From Rostratula benghalensis (Eukaryota > Chordata > Aves > Charadriiformes > Rostratulidae): DNA of 64,000 nucleotides. Below are positions 53,201-63,896 of this stretch, in pieces. The notes beneath the pieces were generated by a model. That model did not search any database. It saw nothing but the letters and a program-made list of their open reading frames with translations, and was not told the DNA's origin. The stretch is taken from contig VXAI01000098.1 of assembly GCA_013399305.1 (NCBI GenBank), positions 512,431-576,430 on the forward strand. The letters are read 5' to 3'. The first letter of the stretch is position 1. Each line of letters starts with the position of its first letter. A program made the translations under genes and the position numbers.

Positions 53201-56200
53201 TATGAACTCTTTTGGATGCCCTCAAAACCAGGTATCCCTCAACTATCCAGAGGGACATAGCCGATGTGGTTCCCATATTCAGCTTTCACTCTGGGGAAGA
53301 AAACCCAAATGACTGGGTAATTGTGAAAGGGAGAAGGATTTCTTTCTTTCTTGTCTCTGTACAGGAAGCAAGCTCCTGAATTGCTTAGATACAGAGAACG
53401 CCAAGAACACTCCGTGTTCAACAGAGTCAACTATCACTGGATTCTCCATGGAACTTTAATTGAATTCCTGACATCTCTCAAAGAATGGAAATTATACTCT
53501 TGTGCCACATGACACACATTTGCTTGTAGTGTACTGACGTTCTATGGTGTAGTGGTTTTTATTCAGTAGTGTATAATTCTGTGAATTTTCAACTATTATG
53601 GAGCTTAAAAGCTAATAGCTTCACAATTAATACTTACTGCTTTTGTACAGTTCTTTTGGCTGACTGTTGGACAGAACTTTTAACCCAAATAGTACCTTTT
53701 CCCTCCCCCGGCCCTGTTTGCTTTTATTTTAAGGTCAATTCTGGAAAAAGAAGGACCAAGGTCACTCTTCCGAGGGCTGGGTCCAAACTTGGTTGGAGTT
53801 GCACCATCAAGGTAAATAGTTAAACTATTGCTAAAAGACATGTTTAAAGCAACAACCCAAATGTTGCAGTGCACTCGTGATTCAAAAGAATGGGTCATGA
53901 AGTTATCCCATCTGTAAACTGAGATTTGTGCATGTACATAGTATACATACCAAGGAATAATTCTGAAAATCTGCTTTACGCTTGTGTAACACTGGAAGTT
54001 GCAAATGAAATGAAGCACTTAAATTCCAAGTCATTGCAAGAGCATGTGCTTGAGAAAACATGAGAAAGCAGTGCAGAAAAATCTATGGGATTAACATTTG
54101 CATTTTTCTAATGTGATCTCTTGTGGCCCTGTGAATACATCAAAGTCCTTGCCAAACGCCGAGCTAGGAGCTAAATGCCAGGGGAGAGGAGTACCTGTCT
54201 CATCCTCGATTGCCTAAATTCTTGTCAAATAAAAAACGGCACATGAGAGGGAAAGACTTGCATTACTGCCATGTAACCCCAAAAGTGGGTGAGTGGATGT
54301 CCCTTTTCTTTTTTTTAAAACAGCAACAACAAAAGTAGCTTTGAAGTTTGTGTGTATTTGGAAATCTTACAGGTACGTGAATGGTTTCCTCATGTACCTA
54401 TGACTGTCCCATTTTTGGCAGGGCCTAGCAAATGTTTAAATATGTTAGCAATTGGGAAATTGGCAGGTATTTTCTGTCTGAAATGGAACCAGTTGAAAAG
54501 GAACTTTTTAAATGCTGTACTCCCTCTCTGGCCTCTTGCCTAGTAGGTAGTATGTTCCCCCTGGAAGTTGGGGAATCCTGTTTCTACAGAGCTTATCTTT
54601 GCAGCAGGGATCTTAATCAAGGACCGCCTGGTCTTTCATGCAACTCACTCATTTACCTTATATTCTTCCAATTTCATGGAAGAATAAGGTACTCAATGGA
54701 AATTCTCCAATTGTTGCCACCAAAATTCACCTTTTTCTAGCAGTTCATTTCAAGGAGCTGTGATCTGAACGTACTTGGTTCTGGCAGCTTCTTACTCATC
54801 AGATGGACTGTTGCAGATCATCTGAGCTACTAATGGGGTTATGGTGCTGAACAAATTTATAGAAAACATAGGCTCCAAGGGGGACAGTGATGTTCCCAAG
54901 TTTACAAAGGTGTGGTGTTAGGTGTTCAATCTTACCTTGCTTTGTCTGCAAGACCATGTTGCCTCCCTTCCCAGACTTGGTGCGGATTTAAAATATTTCT
55001 ACACTTGGGAGGTGTCAGTTCAGGTTGTGGCCCTGTAGGGTAAGGAGAAAAAAGTCCAAACCAGCCCTGTGTCCTCGTAGATGGAAGCAATCATGTGGAG
55101 GCTTCTTAGGGGAGAATGTCTTGGATTTTGGGGGGGGGAAATAGTAATGTATTTACTTAGATGTTGTGTTTATTACATTGCTTCTCTCTCCCTATTTTTT
55201 TTTCCCCACAGAGCTGTCTATTTTGCATGCTACTCCAAAGCCAAAGAGCGATTTAATGGCATTTTTGTACCCAACAGCAACATTGTGCACATCTGTTCTG
55301 CAGGTTCTGCGGGTACGTGTTTGTAATTCATCTCCCATACGGTCTGCAGCCATACCCCTGTGTCCAGTCCCTCACCAATAGCTGGTAACTTATGCATTGG
55401 TATCTCTGTGGCTCTGAAGTGCACCTTTATTCCTTAAAGCATTCATTCCAAGCTTTTGTTGCTACAAGATTTCTTCTATCCCTTTCAATAGTTAGGAAAT
55501 GAATAGAGTGAATCATAAAGTGAGGACTGGACTTTCAGTCTGTCTGTACAGGACCTAGGCTAATAGACCAGTCTTGGCTGATGGCTCTGGGTAGTTGAGT
55601 AAGTACAGAGGCCAGGATGTGGTGCATTCTGAAAATGTACACTTAGTTTGAAGCTGTGTATCCCAGAAAACAGAACCTATTACAAGGTAGGAAGATATTC
55701 TTTCTAAGAAATGTATCTAGCCATGATCTCCACACAAGGGTGACGAGTTCATGAAACAATACTGTTGTTAAAAGGCACTCCTAATGCACCAAAGTTCAGA
55801 GACTATTTAAAAACAAAATCTGTTAAGGCTGGAAACACCCTGTTCTGTCAGAAACCAATAGATGAGTACTTAGCAAGCTTGCTCTGGAGACTGTTAAGGG
55901 ACACACTCTCTGAAGAGCTTAAGTTGGTATTTCATAGCGTTACTAAAAAAGCGAATCCTCTCTTCTGTAGTGTCCTGCTTAAACCCAACTATGGGTGCCA
56001 TCCCAAGGGTTTACAGTAAAGGTATTGCAGTTATGTAATTTGGTTACAGGAAACCTTAAGTATCTTTTTTTTTTTTTGTAGATTGTTGTTTACTAACTTG
56101 GGATGAACTTTTTTCCAACTGTAATGCTATAGTAATATCTCTGAATTTAAGAAAAAAATATTAGTAGACACCAGCAAACTTTTGATACTCTTCTAGCCAA

Positions 56201-59200
56201 ATTGTTTTAGGATGATGTATTTTCCCTACCAGGGTGGGTGGTAGGTGCTGTTAGGAAAAATACCACAGAAGGGCTCCACTAGGTCAAGCATCAGGAACCA
56301 GAGTGATCATGAAATACAATCTTTCCCAAACTAACCCTGTAGTTAAGGGTCTCTTCTGTTAATGAGGTGGCTCAATGGCACCACCTAGAGCCCTGGGGGA
56401 AACGGAGGACTAATAATGTGTTTTCCTCACAGATTTCCTTTTATCTGTTATTCTACAGCCCTGTCAGTATGTAAGGTATCTTGCCTACAGCAGTCTTCAG
56501 GAACACAAAGTACATATTAAAATAGGTGCAAAAAGGAAAAATACTTTTAAGAAATTCTACGGCTGTGTGTCGCCACCTCCTGAAGTTCAACAGGAGATGG
56601 TTCTCTGGCAAGAGAGAGATTGTAAGCTAAGCACCTGCACGCCCTCTGAAACCTCTAGCTAGAGCTGGTATCTGGAGCCTTCTGACTGCCCAGTGCATGG
56701 AGTTCATGTTTGCCGTGGCAATACACCATGGATTCAGCTCTACTTTTGGTTTTCTTTCTTCTTTTTCAGCCTTTATCACAAATTCCCTGATGAATCCTAT
56801 ATGGATGGTGAAAACCAGAATGCAACTGGAACGGAAGTAAGTAACTGCTTGCGGGAGATTGGATGCTGCTGATTAAGGGAGCCCCTGGAAAACTGAACTT
56901 TTACATTTTTACTCATGGCTCTTTGTTGTACTTTGATAGTTCTTGCTCACTTGTTTTCCTGACTCTCAATTCCACATTGCTTCTGCCCAGTCTGCCTAAA
57001 AGTTAAGGTTCTGTGTGTCCTACTTGAGTTTGATGCATAGTTACTATTGAGAAGGATGTGGAAGTTGCCTTGAGTGCCGAGTTCAGGTTCTGGTTTTACT
57101 GTGAATCTTCTCTCAGATTGCTGCTTACAGAATCTTCAGTGCTTCAGGGGTTGCTGTTGAGGATAAATATATTAAGGACTGAAATGCTTTGGTACAGCAA
57201 TAAGGGAGGCTATGGAAAGGTCAGAAGAGCCTTGTGTGGGAGGCTGAGCGTGAGATTGCAGCCTGTGGCCCGTTGGGTGACATGACTGGTGCTGACCCGA
57301 GATGACACAGAGGTGTGTGTTGCTGCAGCAGACCCTGGTTACTGACACACAGCCGGGTAGCTGTGAGCAGAAGGGCTGATGCTTTTTAAATTGTAATGAG
57401 GCCACATTAGTTGAATTTCATAAAACATGCTAGAGGCAGTAAGAATCTGTTGCAGTGATTTAATGTTTGTTTGGTTCCTTCAGCATTGTATTACTGTTAA
57501 CCCAGCCTCCTGAAGACGGAGAGGGAATTTAACAATAATATCTTTTAGTTGAGCGATTCACAGTCACTGGTGGATATCAAAGCAATGAGGGACTGTGCTA
57601 GTAATGTGACTGCTTAGAATGGAAATTCTTTCCTGCAAGGACATGTTAGGTCAGATAAGAAGGATCCTTTAAGGCACCACAACTCATAAATAATTTATAA
57701 GACTTAAGTCCAGCACTTCACAGGGGGGCACCTTTGAACTGAGTGCTGCCTCTTAAAATGAAAAATTTTTCATGTAGGAAATCTCCATCTCTTGGCCTGC
57801 TGAAGATGGCTGTCAAAGGAATTATTAGTTTAACACAAAGCAGTGTCTCTACAGTAGTGCTTATTGTCTCTTAAAGCATTGGTGTGAACTGTGACAGACT
57901 GGATAGAACTTGAGCTGAAAGAATTATTCTGAGTATGTATTGGTGAATTAGCAAAGCCAGGTTTGCACTCCTGGCATCATAGTCCTGCTCTGTGCAGCTT
58001 TCCCAGAAGATTTTTGGCATAAAACTTAGCAGAGAACCATTTCTGTAGTTACAAAAACTATTGAAGGCCAGGAGGTTTTTTTCATATTAATTCTTATTCT
58101 GGGCTCATTATATATTTTGTTCTGTTTGCTTTTTAGAGTCAGGGGTTCAAAACCAATGAATGCTTTGCAATGTGCTAGATACGTTTACCAGACAGAAGGT
58201 ATCCGCGGCTTCTACAGGGGCCTGACTGCCTCCTATGCTGGGATTTCTGAGACCATTATCTGCTTTGCTATTTATGAGAGTTTAAAAAAGCACTTAAAGG
58301 AAGTCCAGCTGCCCCCTTCTTCTCCTAATGGGACCGAAAGGAACTCCACAAACTTCTTTGGACTGATGTTTGCTGCTGCTGTTTCCAAGGGCTGCGCCTC
58401 TTGTATTGCTTATCCACATGGTATGTTAACTTTTTTCACTTAGCATTGTGGCAGAACTGCTGGTGCCTGTAATCCAAGACAAATGATGGGACTTTAGGGC
58501 TGTAGACTTCTTAGTTGTTTGAACAGCCAAATGCACGTTACTGTGGCATGTACACATGCATTGGCATTTTCAGTGCTGGTCCCACCATTCCTAGTTAGCC
58601 ACATAGCTAGTGATTGGGACTTGCTAGCTTAAAAAAACCTCAACAAATGCCAAAAAGAAATTAAATGCCTGATGCTTCTGTTCTCACCAGTAGCCTCATC
58701 AAGATGAGTACCCACAGCCTCTGGGATTCTGTGATCAAGTGGTGGGAAACACTTGGGGGCTGAGCAGTGTTAGTCTTTCTAGATTGACATGAATGTTATC
58801 ATGGTTATACTGAAAGAATAGTATTGATTATGTGAGCATCAGTGAAGTGGCTAGTTCTCTAGTAGCTTGAATGAGCAAATAACCCATTTATTCCACATGA
58901 AAGGGAACTCATCTTTAACTTTGCTGTGTGTCTGAAGGGCAATGTGTGCAGGAATCCATGACTGAAAGTACTGGCAGGCAGTTGGACATGAAATCCTTCC
59001 TGTACTCTGGGTTTTGCGTGCTCTTTCCTGGTAATGGCAAGTTTCTCAGTGGGAAAGTTTAAGTCTTGTTAACTTGGGGCTCTGTTTTACTTTTCTGCAG
59101 AGGTCATACGGACACGGCTGCGAGAAGAAGGCACTAAATACAAGGCTTTCATTCAGACAGCACGTCTGGTAGCACGTGAAGAAGGCTACCTCGCCTTCTA

Positions 59201-59303
59201 CAGAGGACTCTTTGCCCAACTCATCCGGCAGATACCAAACACAGCCATTGTGTTGTCCACCTACGAGTTAATTGTCTATCTGTTAGAAGACCACGCAAAG
59301 TAG
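41221..59303 (+). CDS. SLC25A33: SLC25A33, mitochondrial pyrimidine nucleotide carrier (whole gene, seven coding exons)
   Basis: Joining the seven exons listed separately gives a 320-residue protein. It has the three tandem repeats of the mitochondrial carrier family, each with its signature: [10 protein letters not shown] at residues 29-38, [10 protein letters not shown] at 146-155 and [10 protein letters not shown] at 252-261. Each signature is followed by an EG...FRG/YRG motif (residues 83-91, 179-187, 281-289). The Trp in the second signature is typical of the pyrimidine-nucleotide/NAD/folate-like carrier branch. The start ([18 protein letters not shown]) and end ([14 protein letters not shown]) match remembered SLC25A33 better than its paralogue SLC25A36. 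The family sits in the inner mitochondrial membrane with six membrane helices and exchanges UTP and other pyrimidine nucleotides; the human protein is linked in the literature to mtDNA maintenance and to insulin/IGF-mTOR signalling. Human SLC25A33 is about 321 residues, so this copy looks full length and intact. The intron phases are 2,2,2,1,2,1. Confidence 0.97.
41424..41828. other. Assembly gap (405 N) inside the SLC25A33 CpG island
   Basis: All bases are N. Both flanks are very GC rich (ctctccccccgg on the left, acgggctgtgggcgccgagc on the right), so the gap probably hides GC-rich intron 1 sequence that was hard to sequence. The length may be a placeholder or an estimate. Confidence 0.99.
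44471..44811 (+). mobile_element. CR1 LINE, 3'-end fragment in SLC25A33 intron 1
   Basis: About 340 bases match the CR1 3' region in order: ccttctagtacctaaagggg, gagggactttttatcagg, ggttttaaactgaaagaggg, ggaagaagttctttgttgtg, gttgcccagagaagctgtgg, cccatccctggaggggttca, the gtgtccctgtccagggcagg block and gatccttaaagtcctttccc. It lies in the same orientation as the host gene and in the middle of intron 1. It is the longest CR1 copy in the window and has no open reading frame of note. Confidence 0.93.
49217..49270 (+). repeat. Alternating purine-pyrimidine tract (TG/TA/CA) in intron 1
   Basis: A run of (TG)n leads to gtatgtatatatgcacacac and acatatatatgcatgtgtgt. The arms are partly self-complementary, so the tract could form a hairpin or Z-DNA. 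Confidence 0.9.
49680..49725 (+). repeat. T-rich and (TTTTG)n microsatellite in intron 1
   Basis: A T-rich tract leads into four ttttg units, about 270 bp before exon 2. It could vary in length between individuals. Confidence 0.9.
49995..50174 (+). CDS. SLC25A33: SLC25A33 coding exon 2
   Basis: This exon of 180 bases follows a ttttcag acceptor and ends at a gtgagt donor at 50175. It encodes the rest of Gly17 through Leu76 and two bases of Lys77. It contains the rest of helix 1 ([11 protein letters not shown]), the first carrier signature [10 protein letters not shown] (residues 29-38), and the first matrix loop with [12 protein letters not shown] and [12 protein letters not shown]. Pro29, Glu31 and Lys34 are the PxExxK residues expected in repeat 1. 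The long matrix loop between the signature and the EG motif is typical of SLC25A33/36. Confidence 0.96.
50175..53733 (+). other. SLC25A33: SLC25A33 intron 2
   Basis: A phase 2 intron of 3559 bases with gtgagt and ttttaag ends. It contains a T16 run at 51.96 kb; I recognise nothing else. Confidence 0.9.
51955..51970 (+). repeat. Poly-T run in intron 2
   Basis: About 16 T in intron 2, followed by cctttaggg. It looks like a strong acceptor, but no conserved coding sequence follows it. Confidence 0.85.
53734..53811 (+). CDS. SLC25A33: SLC25A33 coding exon 3
   Basis: This exon of 78 bases follows a polypyrimidine stretch ending ttttaag and stops at a gtaaat donor. It encodes the last base of Lys77 through Ser102 and two bases of Arg103. 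The peptide [25 protein letters not shown] covers the matrix helix with EKEG and FRG and the start of transmembrane helix 2. The stretch [14 protein letters not shown] is shared by SLC25A33 and SLC25A36. Confidence 0.96.
53812..55211 (+). other. SLC25A33: SLC25A33 intron 3
   Basis: A phase 2 intron of 1400 bases with gtaaat and ccccacag ends. A run of nine or ten G lies near 55130, about 80 bases before the acceptor tract. Confidence 0.9.
55212..55312 (+). CDS. SLC25A33: SLC25A33 coding exon 4
   Basis: This exon of 101 bases sits behind an excellent acceptor (long T/C tract, then ccccacag) and ends at gtacgt. It encodes the end of Arg103 through Ala136 and the first base of Ala137. The peptide [18 protein letters not shown] is the rest of helix 2, and [15 protein letters not shown] leads into helix 3. 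The wording FACYSKAKE...[10 protein letters not shown] is SLC25A33-like; SLC25A36 differs here. Confidence 0.96.
55313..56769 (+). other. SLC25A33: SLC25A33 intron 4
   Basis: A phase 1 intron of 1457 bases with gtacgt and ctttttcag ends. A T-run near 56.07 kb ends in tgtag but leads into no conserved codons. Nothing else recognised. Confidence 0.9.
56770..56836 (+). CDS. SLC25A33: SLC25A33 coding exon 5
   Basis: This short exon of 67 bases follows ctttttcag and ends at a perfect gtaagt donor at 56837. It encodes the last two bases of Ala137 through Arg158 and two bases of Lys159. The peptide [21 protein letters not shown] carries the second carrier signature, where Trp148 replaces the acidic residue found in most carriers. 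That Trp is usual for this branch, so it is not a defect. Confidence 0.96.
56837..58136 (+). other. SLC25A33: SLC25A33 intron 5
   Basis: A phase 2 intron of 1300 bases with gtaagt and cttttag ends. Nothing else recognised. Confidence 0.9.
58137..58420 (+). CDS. SLC25A33: SLC25A33 coding exon 6
   Basis: This is the largest exon (284 bases), from a tttttag acceptor to a gtatgt donor. It encodes the end of Lys159 through His253 and the first base of Glu254. It contains the second EG/YRG motif ([11 protein letters not shown]), helix 4 ([20 protein letters not shown]), a variable loop of residues 214-231 ([11 protein letters not shown]) and helix 5 ([22 protein letters not shown]). Tyr205-Glu206 followed by Lys209 fits the cytoplasmic gate motif at the end of an even-numbered helix. 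If read through, the exon meets a stop about 20 bases into intron 6, which is why a naive ORF ends near 58443. Confidence 0.97.
58421..59100 (+). other. SLC25A33: SLC25A33 intron 6
   Basis: A phase 1 intron of 680 bases with gtatgt and ttctgcag ends. Nothing else recognised. Confidence 0.9.
59101..59303 (+). CDS. SLC25A33: SLC25A33 coding exon 7 (last coding exon, TAG stop)
   Basis: The exon follows ttttctgcag and runs 203 bases to a TAG at 59301-59303. It encodes the end of Glu254 through Lys320. It completes the third signature [10 protein letters not shown] (residues 252-261), then the third EG/YRG motif ([11 protein letters not shown], 279-289) and helix 6 ([20 protein letters not shown]). 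The ending LLEDHAK differs only in its last few residues from the human ending as I remember it. Confidence 0.97.
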
Positions 59304-59680
59304 CAGAGCCAAAACTCTTCTTACAGAACTGTAGACCAATTTCCTCGCTGAACAAATAGTCTTTAAGAGACTGATGCAGGTGGCAGTGCTGGTGGAAAAG
59401 CTGCAAGTCTGTGACCACCTGCTGGATATTTCCTTTTGGATTCATGCTTTCTGAAAGGTCTTGAGTCATTAATGTTAATAGTTAATTATAACTTTTTTTT
59501 TTAACTTAATGGTAATTAAACTGCTACTAAATTAAATTACACTATTTAATTTAAGTATATGTTTGTCTTTTTCCTTAAGCACAGCCATATGTGGTCAAGG
59601 AATGTACCTCATGCTATCAAGTGATCTCTTGGACTGATGCTCATTAAAACTGTATTAAAACAGGAGGAGAACTTGTTTGG
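59304..59680 (+). other. SLC25A33: SLC25A33 3' untranslated region (end uncertain)
   Basis: Sequence after the TAG is non-coding and becomes A/T rich. There is no canonical AATAAA close by. ATTAAA variants lie at 59515-59520, 59531-59536, 59643-59648 and 59654-59659, and any of them could direct polyadenylation. The 3' end given here assumes the last pair is used; a longer 3'UTR cannot be excluded. Confidence 0.45.
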
Positions 59681-62600
59681 AAATTTGAAACTCTTGTCTT
59701 ATAACAGCTGGAGTTGGGTCTTTAGCACTGCCCAAATAACTTTGAGAGCTCTTCTGCTTTATTCGAGGTGCATCATCCATTCTGTGTGAACACCCTGGAG
59801 TGTTCCAGCGGGACAATCTTATAGTAGGTTTCTCTGTTTTGATGGTATGAAATATGCACACCAGAATCTCTTAGAAAAGCCACTCACACTGGCCATATTC
59901 CTGGAATATGATTGTGGGAGGCTTTTAGTAAAAATTTACTTAGAGTACTGTGTGCACCTATGCATTTGGGATGGGTGCTTATGCCAGCGTGCATAAACAC
60001 ATCTGTCATGACCTGGCTTTTAGGCCTGGGAGCATAAGGACAGTTGGTGACTGTGGCCTGGCTGCCCTGTGGAAATTCCAGGAGATGCAGTAACTTGGTC
60101 TTGGATCCCAACCTCAGCCTTTTGCTGTTATGGAGCTTTTTTGTGTTTTGTTTTCCTTGTACTTCAATGCTAAGGGTCTAGAGAGTAGAAGAGAGGATAA
60201 AATAGGTCCCAAACACTATAGACTATAAATGCAGCTCTGGATTCTGCCTTACAATATAATACTTGGGAATATGTCCCTGTTGATGTGACATCCTTGTAGA
60301 ACAGAGCTTCTGATGGGAATGAGATACTATGTTATCTCATGAACATGTCACTGGAATTAACACCAAATAATCCATAGCCTATGTAAATAGCTTATTTATG
60401 TCATTATTTGATTTCTTATTGAAGGAAATAAGGATTAACCAGCTCAGTGCAGCCTGTTGAACAGTTCTCATGTTCCATATAGATATGGTATCTGCCTTCC
60501 CCTTCAAAGACACAGTATCAAAGGGGTATTCTTTAATGGCAGTCATGATACCCTGCTTACCCTTCAGATGTAAATCAAATATCCTACAGACTTGAGATTA
60601 CTCCTTTCATAAATAGAAAAATTACCAGAATATTCTAATAGTCTCCTCACCACACATGGCAGCAGTACATTTTGATTAAACTATAGTAGATGAATAATTA
60701 CTGATAGCACAGGATAAAATATTTTAGAACTCGGTAATTTGTGTGTTTCTTCAGCTATACTGTGCTCTATTCATTAGTGTCATTTGCTTTGACAGCTGAG
60801 ACAGACACTACAGCGTTTGAGCCCAGCTTCAGTCTTCCATGCTGTTGAACTGAACAATGAGCTTCTCATGATCTGAGCAGGTGTTGAGTTCTTGAGCATA
60901 AAAAAGTGTTTATGGACAACTTTAACATCAAAGACCATATACCATGGAGGTTCGGACTTGGAAGGATCAAGCAAAGCGTTAAGAAACAGCCTAGTAGTGA
61001 GTAGGGCTGACTTTTACAAGATAAAGTTTTCAGGGTAGTATTTTGTTGTGGAAATATAATGGGTTGATAACTGGATTCAGACCTTCACACTTGTTCCCAT
61101 TAGAACCAAGCTGATGACTGGTACTTGAGGTCATATTTGACATCAATGTGATGGAGGAGCATAGTGCAAATAGGGTAAAATGTGTGTTTACCTCATTATG
61201 AGGCAAAACTACAAAAATAACTGTTTTCTATTATGTCTCACTGAAAAGAACGTATCACATAACCCTTAAGCTAAAATAGGAAACAGTTGAGTAACTAAAA
61301 ACTGTCATGGCTTTTTTTTTTTACGGAGACGACGAGCAGCAAAAGCTTTAGTCTCTTTATAGAAGTCAAAACTGTCATACAGGGCTGTTTCTATTTTTGA
61401 CAACTAGGACAGTTGTGCTGCTACTTTCAAACGTTTTCTGAGGTTTGCTTTCTTAAATTAGTATTCCTCTGTACTTAAAGTATCCTGGCTCACTTCTAAA
61501 ATGTTAGTCAAATGTGTAGACTGCTGATAGCTTTTGAGAATGAGGGGAGGGAACTCAGCCCCCTGTGAGGAGTTTGGGACTTGCTAAGAGAGGAGGCAAG
61601 AAGAAGTGAACAAGTTTATGTTCTGCCTAAACCTGATGGAAAATCAGGAATTCTGCTGGATTTTAGTTTTGTTCTTTAAGCTTTGCTACCAACCCTGACA
61701 GAATTAGTCTTAATTTGATAGAGGGTTAATAAGCATTATTAGAAGCTAATAGAACTTCTGAATTAATATAATTTACTCCTTTTTTCCTTCATCTTTCTAC
61801 TGGAATTTTTTAATTTCACTAGCCCTTGATTCCTCAAGCCTTAAAGAGTTAATATTTTTAGGTGATGCTCTGTGAGCATCCCGTTGATGTCACTGTTGAT
61901 GGAATAAGCCTATTACCAGAGGGAAGAATTTGAAGTAGTCTTTTTTCCAAAGGGATATCTGAATTTAAAAATAACCAACCTTCCTCTGGCTGTAAAATTA
62001 AAATCACTGTTCATTCCACTTCTTCAACTTCCACAAAAAGTCAGTTTCGTGGAAGGCAGGTAAATTTCTTACTGGTTAGAGTTTCCTGGGCACTTTCCCT
62101 CCAGGTTTAGGCTTCATTACTAGACCCTTCATAGTTTAATTATCAGTAAGGTGATGAAACTGTGGTCTTACCTGAAGTGACTGAGGTTTCCATTAACTTC
62201 ACCAGCACTGAATCTCCTCCCACTCATAAATTATCAGCAAAATTCAAATTACAAACACTTGCTACAATAGTATGTGATACTCATGTTGGTTTATTGAGCT
62301 GGAAGCATTTCTGAGGTGTATGAAGACGGAGACATTAATCTTGCAGGTCCTTACACCATAAGACTTACTGCCTTCTGTTAGGTATCCATGGTTGCCTTGG
62401 TATCCCTCAATTATCTGCATTTACTGACAGTGATTGTGCCTCTCCCCAGTTGTTTTGCACAAGTTCCTCGTTAGCTCCTTAAAGGAGGAAACTTTTGTTA
62501 GTCTGGAGAACAGAAGTCTTGGAGGACTTGTAGAAGGGCTAGATGTCCGAAGTGACTGGGTTGTTCTTCCTCCTTTCCCTATCATTTAGTCTCATGAAAT

Positions 62601-63489
62601 AATCCCTAAATAATTGAGGTAAACAATGGAAGAGAGATGGAAAAATTGCATCCCTCTTGTATTTATCAGGAAGAAATAGTTGCTGTTACTCTGTAGAATT
62701 AATTTCCAGGGTGAAATCTGTGGAGATAGAAGTGGAACAGCGGAAAAGACCCCAACCCAAGTTAAGACAAGCTTAGAAGTACAGCTTATTTGCAGTACAA
62801 ATATTTTGCTATGAAGAGCTTTTCATTTGTGTTCTTCAAAAACATGATGTTGACATAACAGTTCTATTGTGCTGAGAGGTTTCTTGCTTTTAACCGGGAA
62901 ATCAGCTTCGCGATTTGAGGCAGGGTCAGTCTCATATTTTGGAGAGGTTTTACCTTCATGTAAAAGCAGGGCAGGACTCACAAACCATCGTTTCCAGTTG
63001 TGCGAGAGCAGTAAATCCCGTGTGTGATGAAAAGGGCAGAGCACAAATGGGTGTCACTTTGCCTTCCAGGGGAGAGCTTCTGAACAAGTCTGACCTGGGA
63101 AGGACCCCCCGAGGGCTTTCTGCAAAATTGTATTGTTTGTCAGTCTGTCCAGAGAGAGGGAGAGTCTAGGGCAGCAGTCTGCAGCTTATGGCTCAGGTAA
63201 CAAACTCCCCACAAAGCCCCCCATTTCCAATTCCTGCTCCCTTTCCATACTTCTCTTTGGCTGAAGCCAGATGTGACTCGCAGCACATGGTTTATTGGGG
63301 GAAGTTGATGGGGGGCCACAAAAGGGCGACATCCTGTGCTCTAAATTCAGTGGAGAGGATACAGACATGTAATTGGAAGGATCTTCCATTCTCCCCAGAT
63401 TAAGATGGTTTGGTGGAAAAGTATATTCTGATAGAAAACCTGTTGTCGTGGAAACCTCTCTTCTTCCTCTGCCCCTGTTTTATTCCCAT
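59681..63489. other. Intergenic sequence between SLC25A33 and the right-edge CpG island
   Basis: A/T-rich sequence without a supported gene. It contains the possible retroposed insert at 61.3 kb. Part of the left end could belong to a longer SLC25A33 3'UTR. Confidence 0.65.
61298..61378 (-). mobile_element. Possible short retroposed insert with poly-A tail and 11-bp flanking repeats
   Basis: The 11-mer aaaactgtcat occurs at 61298-61308 and again at 61368-61378. Between the two copies lies a 59-bp segment with a run of 11 T near its left end. On the minus strand this reads as a short body (gacttctataaagagactaa, then agcttttgctgctcgtcgtc) ending in poly-A. Equal direct repeats around a poly-A-ended segment are the signature of retroposition. 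Against this, the three bases gcc separate the A run from the repeat, and the repeat does not begin with the A-rich end expected for an L1-type nick. I could not identify the source RNA. Confidence 0.45.
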
Positions 63490-63740
63490 TAATTCTCCCC
63501 ACAGTTGTCCCTTTCCTCAAAAATGCACATGAAAATTGATTTCCCCTTTTCTGCCTTGTTGCGGACCCCCTTGTTTCCGATTTCTTTCCTGCAGGCGGCC
63601 CGTGGTGGGGAGCATCCCCTTGGCTGCCGTTTGAGAAGCCAGTCTTTCCCCAGGCTTGGGCCTGTACCCAGGCTACAGCCGGGGCTCCTCGGGTCTCCGC
63701 TTTCGTAACACACGGAGTCTCGCCTCTAAATTTAGGAAAG

Positions 63741-63766
63741 AAAAAAAAAAAAAAAAAAAAAAAAAA
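63741..63766 (+). repeat. Poly-A run of 26 within the right-edge CpG island
   Basis: An uninterrupted run of 26 A follows tttaggaaag and precedes tttaaaagctgg. The heptamer aaattta occurs just before (63728-63734) and at the end (63764-63770) of the run. The run sits at the edge of the CpG island. Confidence 0.9.
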
Positions 63767-63889
63767 TTTAAAAGCTGGTTGAACTCGGCGCCAGGCCAGG
63801 CACGACTGGGCCTGCCTTTCTCCCTCCCCGGAAGGGCCGAGAGCCCGGCGGGCCGCCCCCGCGGCCACGATCTCGGCCTTTCGCGGCGC

Positions 63890-63896
63890 TGACTCA
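63890..63896. promoter_or_regulatory. TGACTCA (AP-1/NFE2-type) site
   Basis: The motif TGACTCA occurs in the context ggcgctgactcacggc within the right-edge CpG island. AP-1 (FOS/JUN) and, with GC flanks, NFE2/MAF-type factors bind this core. A second copy lies 56 bp downstream. Confidence 0.5.

Noticed and set aside
58117..58443. A 108-codon frame starting at an ATG-like point in intron 5 as a separate small gene
   Set aside because: It is exon 6 of SLC25A33 with intron read-through at both ends; the true ends are the splice sites at 58137 and 58420.
41221..59303. Identity as SLC25A36 rather than SLC25A33
   Set aside because: The N-terminus ([11 protein letters not shown]), [21 protein letters not shown] and the ending [14 protein letters not shown] all fit SLC25A33; SLC25A36 differs at each as I remember it.
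63580..63600. A splice acceptor (tttctttcctgcag) at 63.6 kb as the start of a coding exon
   Set aside because: The sequence that follows has no convincing coding content and lies in a promoter-like CpG island.
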